DNA of 8,190 nucleotides from Nanobdellota archaeon (lineage in GTDB: Archaea; Nanobdellota; Nanobdellia; Pacearchaeales; GW2011-AR1): the NCBI GenBank assembly GCA_018897135.1, contig JAHILJ010000076.1, positions 1 through 8,190 of the forward strand, given 5' to 3'. Shown in pieces: positions 6,713-8,190 of this stretch. The position numbers and the translations under genes are program-made. Below the pieces are notes generated by a model. It searched no databases. It was given only the letters and a program-made list of their open reading frames with translations, and was not told where the DNA came from. The number at the start of each line of letters is the position of its first letter. Within the stretch, counting starts at the first letter, position 1.

Positions 6713-6723
6713 TTTTAAAAAAA
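6713..6723 (-). promoter_or_regulatory. TATA-like box and T7 tract upstream of the three-helix membrane protein
   Basis: Read leftward the sequence is GGGGGGATTTTTTTAAAATGG. The TTTTAAAA core is centred about 32 nt before the ATG at 6684, so a leader of only about 7 nt is expected. The same seven T could terminate transcripts arriving from the small gene at 6787-6972. Confidence 0.4.
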
Positions 6724-6739
6724 TCCCCCCACCCGAAAC

Positions 6740-6754
6740 AGAACTTTAAGTTCT
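6740..6754. repeat. 15-bp palindrome AGAACTT-T-AAGTTCT, possible operator
   Basis: Two 7-bp arms are perfectly complementary around a single T. The site lies about 18 bp upstream of the TATA-like box of the membrane-protein gene, where a regulator could act. On the plus strand the right arm runs into seven T. A spacer of one base makes a strong RNA hairpin unlikely, so a dimeric DNA-binding site is the better reading. Confidence 0.4.
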
Positions 6755-6786
6755 TTTTTTGTAGGGATTGATTTTAAACAAGCATT

Positions 6787-6972
6787 TCAAAATGGACAAC
6801 TGCCACCAAAAGAACATGCTCTTAAAATAAGATTTATTTGTTCGCCAAAAAGCCCAAACTTACCCAATCCGCTCTGATGTGTGAAGTAACAACAAAGCCC
6901 GAACATTATTAAAATTCCGAGATAAGCCCGACCCAATTCAAAACAATCTATTTTTTCAAGTTTAAATATCAT
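6787..6972 (-). CDS. Possible 61-residue Cys-containing membrane peptide
   Basis: No homologous family comes to mind. A hydrophobic segment (about 16-30, AYLGILIMFGLCCYF) could cross the membrane. The C-terminal part is Gly/Phe-rich and ends CSFGGSCPF. Cysteines at 10, 27, 28, 53 and 59 are many for so short a protein. There is no clear ribosome binding site. The nearest TATA-like sequence upstream is weak, and two stem-loops lie 41-119 bp before the ATG. Another TATA-like box (TATTTAAAC, about 6961-6969) falls inside the frame and would fit a leaderless TTG start at 6936, giving 49 residues that begin just before the membrane helix. It is the only sizeable leftward frame in the gap; treat as probable but unproven. 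Confidence 0.45.
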   Translation of the reverse strand: MIFKLEKIDCFELGRAYLGILIMFGLCCYFTHQSGLGKFGLFGEQINLILRACSFGGSCPF

Positions 6973-7012
6973 TTTTTGATTTTGTTTTAATTGTTTTTTT
7001 CATTTTATCATT

Positions 7013-7064
7013 GCACCTGTAGGCGATAACACAAAACAGAGTAATGCTTTTGACCTACAGATGC
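7013..7064 (-). ncRNA. Stem-loop with 11-bp stem, candidate structured RNA or 3' element
   Basis: GCACCTGTAGG (7013-7023) and CCTACAGATGC (7054-7064) are inverted repeats with one mismatch. In minus-strand RNA that mismatch becomes a G-U pair, so the 11-bp stem is continuous; in plus-strand RNA it is a C-A mismatch. Inside, CAAAA (7032-7036) and TTTTG (7048-7052) can add a 5-bp inner stem with an 11-nt loop. The element lies after the three-gene operon and before the small membrane peptide. It could be a processed 3' end, a small RNA or a recombination end. No known RNA family recognised. Confidence 0.4.
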
Positions 7065-7066
7065 TT

Positions 7067-7091
7067 ATTTTTATCTTTGATAGATAAAAAT
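7067..7091. repeat. Perfect 10-bp hairpin after the operon
   Basis: ATTTTTATCT (7067-7076) and AGATAAAAAT (7082-7091) are perfectly complementary around a 5-nt loop. It begins 15 nt beyond the stop of the metallopeptidase gene on the minus strand and is separated by only 2 nt from the larger stem-loop at 7013-7064. Likely roles are transcript end formation or protection of the operon mRNA. The sequence is AT-rich, so some of the symmetry could be chance, but a 10-bp perfect match at this spacing is unusual. Confidence 0.5.
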
Positions 7092-7106
7092 CATAAATTG
7101 TTATTT

Positions 7107-7634
7107 TCATTTTGTTTTTTCAAATTTTTTATAATCTTTTTCTTTATAATTTCTTTCAAAACCCCACTTTTCAGTTAAGTCGTCAGCTTCTCTTTCTACT
7201 GGAAAATTCTTAAGAGGATTGGGGATGTGCCCCAAAATAAAATGTGCAATTTCGTGAGCAATTAAATCCATTTCTTTCCCCTTTTTCATTTCAGAAAAAT
7301 TTAACAAGATTAGGGGTTGAGTGAATGATAAACTAAAACCATCGCCCCATTCCTTTTTATCTTGTGCATCTTTTGTAAATTTAGTAAAACAAAGTTGGTC
7401 TATTGTCCCAGCACATCCACTCCCCATAAGAATAAAAACAACTTCATCTAAAACTTTCTCTCTAATTTTTTTAGGTAATTTTAAAAGAGTTTTTGCTACA
7501 ACTCCTCTCAATTCCTCAATAGTAACTTCAGCACCTAAAACTTTCATATTATCTAAAACCCCATCCATTGAATTACCCCATTTTTCATCTCTCTTTCTTG
7601 CTTGTTCCAAAGTAACAATTTTTTTATTGTTCAT
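7107..7634 (-). CDS. ImmA/IrrE-like HExxH zinc metallopeptidase
   Basis: A predicted cytoplasmic zinc peptidase. The motif HEIAHFILGH (127-136) supplies H127 and H131 as ligands and E128 as catalytic base. EREADDL (147-153) further on provides the third ligand, most likely E149, in the arrangement seen in gluzincin peptidases of the ImmA/IrrE (M78) kind. Residues 36-70 form a helical region; 68-112 include a glycine-rich stretch (MGSGCAG) and two beta-like strands (FSLSF, LILLNF) preceding the catalytic helix, as expected for the edge of such a fold. There is no signal peptide or membrane helix, and the tail is Lys-rich. The ATG overlaps the stop of the P-loop gene (ATGA), so translation is probably coupled; a GGAG (7651-7648) lies 13 nt before the ATG. 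It may cleave the AbrB-like regulator encoded two genes upstream. Other zincin families are possible. Confidence 0.8.
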   Translation of the reverse strand: MNNKKIVTLEQARKRDEKWGNSMDGVLDNMKVLGAEVTIEELRGVVAKTLLKLPKKIREKVLDEVVFILMGSGCAGTIDQLCFTKFTKDAQDKKEWGDGFSLSFTQPLILLNFSEMKKGKEMDLIAHEIAHFILGHIPNPLKNFPVEREADDLTEKWGFERNYKEKDYKKFEKTK

Positions 7635-7789
7635 TTTGTTTTAAATTCTCCAAAAATTAATAATTTATGCTCATCCTTAGGTGAGAATTTTACACCAAAA
7701 CCAATTTTTTCTAAAAAAGATTTTACTTTCTTCAAAATTCGTGTTTTACCACTTGCATTATTTCCTATTGCTTTTAATTCAATTTTCAT
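7631..7789 (-). CDS. 52-residue minimal P-loop protein
   Basis: The frame begins MKIELKAIGNNASGKTRIL. GNNASGKT (9-16) is a full Walker A motif (GxxxxGKT) placed right after a first beta strand (KIELKAI), and KTRILKKVKSFLEKIGF supplies the following helix. A second strand (GVKF) and a short C-terminal hairpin (KLLIFGEF, 42-49) finish the protein, so there is no Walker B and no room for a full NTPase. Small P-loop proteins with this layout are known from phage and mobile-element genomes, usually somewhat longer. The gene is real by position: its ATG overlaps the stop of the AbrB-like gene (ATGA), and its TGA overlaps the ATG of the metallopeptidase. It may bind a nucleotide, possibly as a dimer or as a partner of the peptidase or regulator. 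Catalysis is unlikely. Confidence 0.75.
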   Translation of the reverse strand: MKIELKAIGNNASGKTRILKKVKSFLEKIGFGVKFSPKDEHKLLIFGEFKTK

Positions 7790-7956
7790 TTTCCCTTTTT
7801 AACAGGCGTTAAAACGATCTCTCCCTTTTTTATTTTAAGTTCAAAATCCTTGTCCCGAAGTCCGTGAGCTTCGATTAACGCTCTGGGTATAGTGATCCGA
7901 TAACTTTCGTATTCTGTCCCTCTTCTTACTATCTGAAGTTTAAGTTTGATTGTCAT
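7786..7956 (-). CDS. AbrB/SpoVT-type swapped-hairpin DNA-binding protein
   Basis: This 56-residue protein has the looped-hinge AbrB pattern: beta strands at 2-10 and 18-23, the diagnostic YRITIPRALIEAHGL (19-33), in which IPRALIEA is the helix after the DNA-binding loop, then two more strands ending GEIVLTPV (45-52). Such proteins bind DNA as dimers that exchange strands, and act as transcription regulators or antitoxins. There is no extra C-terminal domain. The ATG lies 24-25 nt after a palindromic TATA box, giving a leaderless transcript, and the stop overlaps the next gene. As first gene of the operon next to a perfect dyad, it is likely to control its own promoter. A standard toxin (PIN, RelE, MazF) is not present beside it, which argues against an ordinary toxin-antitoxin pair. 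Confidence 0.85.
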   Translation of the reverse strand: MTIKLKLQIVRRGTEYESYRITIPRALIEAHGLRDKDFELKIKKGEIVLTPVKKGK

Positions 7957-7974
7957 GTGTGTATCAAGAAAACT

Positions 7975-7993
7975 TTATTTAAATAACTTTGGA
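7975..7993 (-). promoter_or_regulatory. BRE/TATA promoter of the AbrB / P-loop / peptidase operon
   Basis: TTATTTAAATAA (7975-7986) is a 12-bp perfect palindrome centred 24-25 nt before the ATG at 7956. Leftward it is preceded by TCCAAAG, a reasonable BRE. The whole three-gene operon is predicted to start here, with initiation at the ATG. Confidence 0.65.
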
Positions 7994-7999
7994 TATTAA

Positions 8000-8022
8000 T
8001 TAATACTTGAAACAAGTATTAA
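8000..8022. promoter_or_regulatory. Perfect 10+3+10 bp inverted repeat, probable operator
   Basis: TTAATACTTG (8000-8009), AAA, CAAGTATTAA (8013-8022). The arms match at all ten positions. The site starts 14 bp upstream of the TATA palindrome of the operon, next to the BRE. This is a plausible binding site for a dimeric regulator, most simply the AbrB-like protein itself. It also lies between the leftward operon and possible rightward TATA boxes, so it could control both. Confidence 0.6.
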
Positions 8023-8052
8023 CTTTCTCAATGATAATATATTACTCATAGG

Positions 8053-8103
8053 CATATAAATCTAAATTTTCGGTTTATCGAGGGAAAACGACCCCATATA
8101 AAG
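8053..8103 (+). promoter_or_regulatory. Two CATATAAA boxes, candidate divergent promoters
   Basis: CATATAAA occurs at 8053-8060 and again at 8095-8102 on the plus strand, both acceptable TATA boxes. The second would start transcription near 8125. A palindromic ATTTAAAT (8115-8122) lies between it and the frame opening at 8138. No gene is confirmed to the right within the window. Confidence 0.3.
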
Positions 8104-8137
8104 CCAAATGGTGCATTTAAATTAAGAAGTTGATGTA

Positions 8138-8190
8138 ATGCTTAACTCTAATTTTAGTATTTCTTTTAAACAATCATTTTTTCATCAAAA
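8138..8190 (+). CDS. Possible start of a rightward gene, cut by the window edge
   Basis: An ATG at 8138 opens a frame that remains open for 17 complete codons to the end of the window (beginning MLNSNFSISF). A TATA box at 8095-8102 would give a leader of about 10-15 nt, but no ribosome binding site is evident and the composition is not distinctive. Too short to identify. Confidence 0.15.
   Translation, partial: MLNSNFSISFKQSFFHQ

Noticed and set aside
7013..7091. CRISPR repeat or tRNA-like element
   Set aside because: There is no regular repetition with spacers, and no cloverleaf, T-arm consensus or CCA-proximal stem.
7321..7802. Two rightward frames across the metallopeptidase and P-loop genes
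   Set aside because: They lie antisense to genes supported by motifs and stop/start overlaps, and their translations are low-complexity Phe/Ser-rich.
7786..7956. AbrB-like gene as the antitoxin of a classic toxin-antitoxin pair
   Set aside because: The following genes are a P-loop peptide and an HExxH peptidase, not a PIN, RelE or MazF toxin. A regulator-protease arrangement fits better.

Overview
The window looks like AT-rich DNA from an archaeon, most likely a small-genome DPANN-type lineage (Pacearchaeota/Woesearchaeota-like; the lineage is inferred, not proven). The main evidence is promoter architecture. Five genes have a TATA box of the TTTAAATA or TTATATAA type centred 24-27 nt upstream of an ATG with no ribosome binding site between them, the signature of leaderless archaeal transcripts. 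Several genes end in plain T-runs without hairpins. The protein content (membrane-anchored matrixin with a CARDB-like domain, CAP plus transglutaminase-like surface protein, inhibitory-helix Fic protein, AbrB-fold regulator) fits such an archaeon. No rRNA, tRNA, CRISPR array or recognisable transposase was found.

Layout. Positions 1-1376 carry two rightward genes: a 117-residue disordered Glu/Pro/Gln/Ala protein, then a membrane-anchored HExxHxxGxxH metalloprotease. From about 1373 to 7956 every supported gene runs leftward. In left-to-right order these are a possible 23-residue acidic microprotein (1373-1444), an unrecognised 107-residue protein (1552-1875), a 390-residue coiled-coil protein (2053-3225), a Fic-domain protein (3299-4198), a large secreted or surface CAP/transglutaminase-like protein (4377-5993), a 212-residue three-helix membrane protein (6046-6684), a 61-residue Cys-containing membrane peptide (6787-6972), and a three-gene operon (7107-7956). 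The last 234 bases hold the operon promoter, a perfect inverted repeat, and what may be a divergent rightward promoter with a gene running off the end.

The most interesting unit is the operon at 7956-7107. An AbrB/SpoVT-type DNA-binding protein (56 residues), a 52-residue protein built around a complete Walker A P-loop, and an ImmA-like HExxH metallopeptidase (175 residues) are joined by two successive ATGA stop/start overlaps. They are transcribed from one leaderless promoter, with a 10+3+10 bp perfect dyad just upstream of the TATA box. Two adjacent stem-loops follow the last gene. By analogy with ImmR/ImmA-type repressor-protease pairs, this could be a self-regulated switch in which the peptidase inactivates the regulator and the P-loop protein senses or gates. 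That role is a hypothesis; the gene order, overlaps and motifs are read directly.

The other genes are mostly monocistronic with their own TATA boxes. Two encode extracytoplasmic proteins of a cell-surface kind (metalloprotease; CAP/transglutaminase), and the gene upstream of the latter encodes a membrane protein, so a surface-interaction role for that stretch is possible but unproven.
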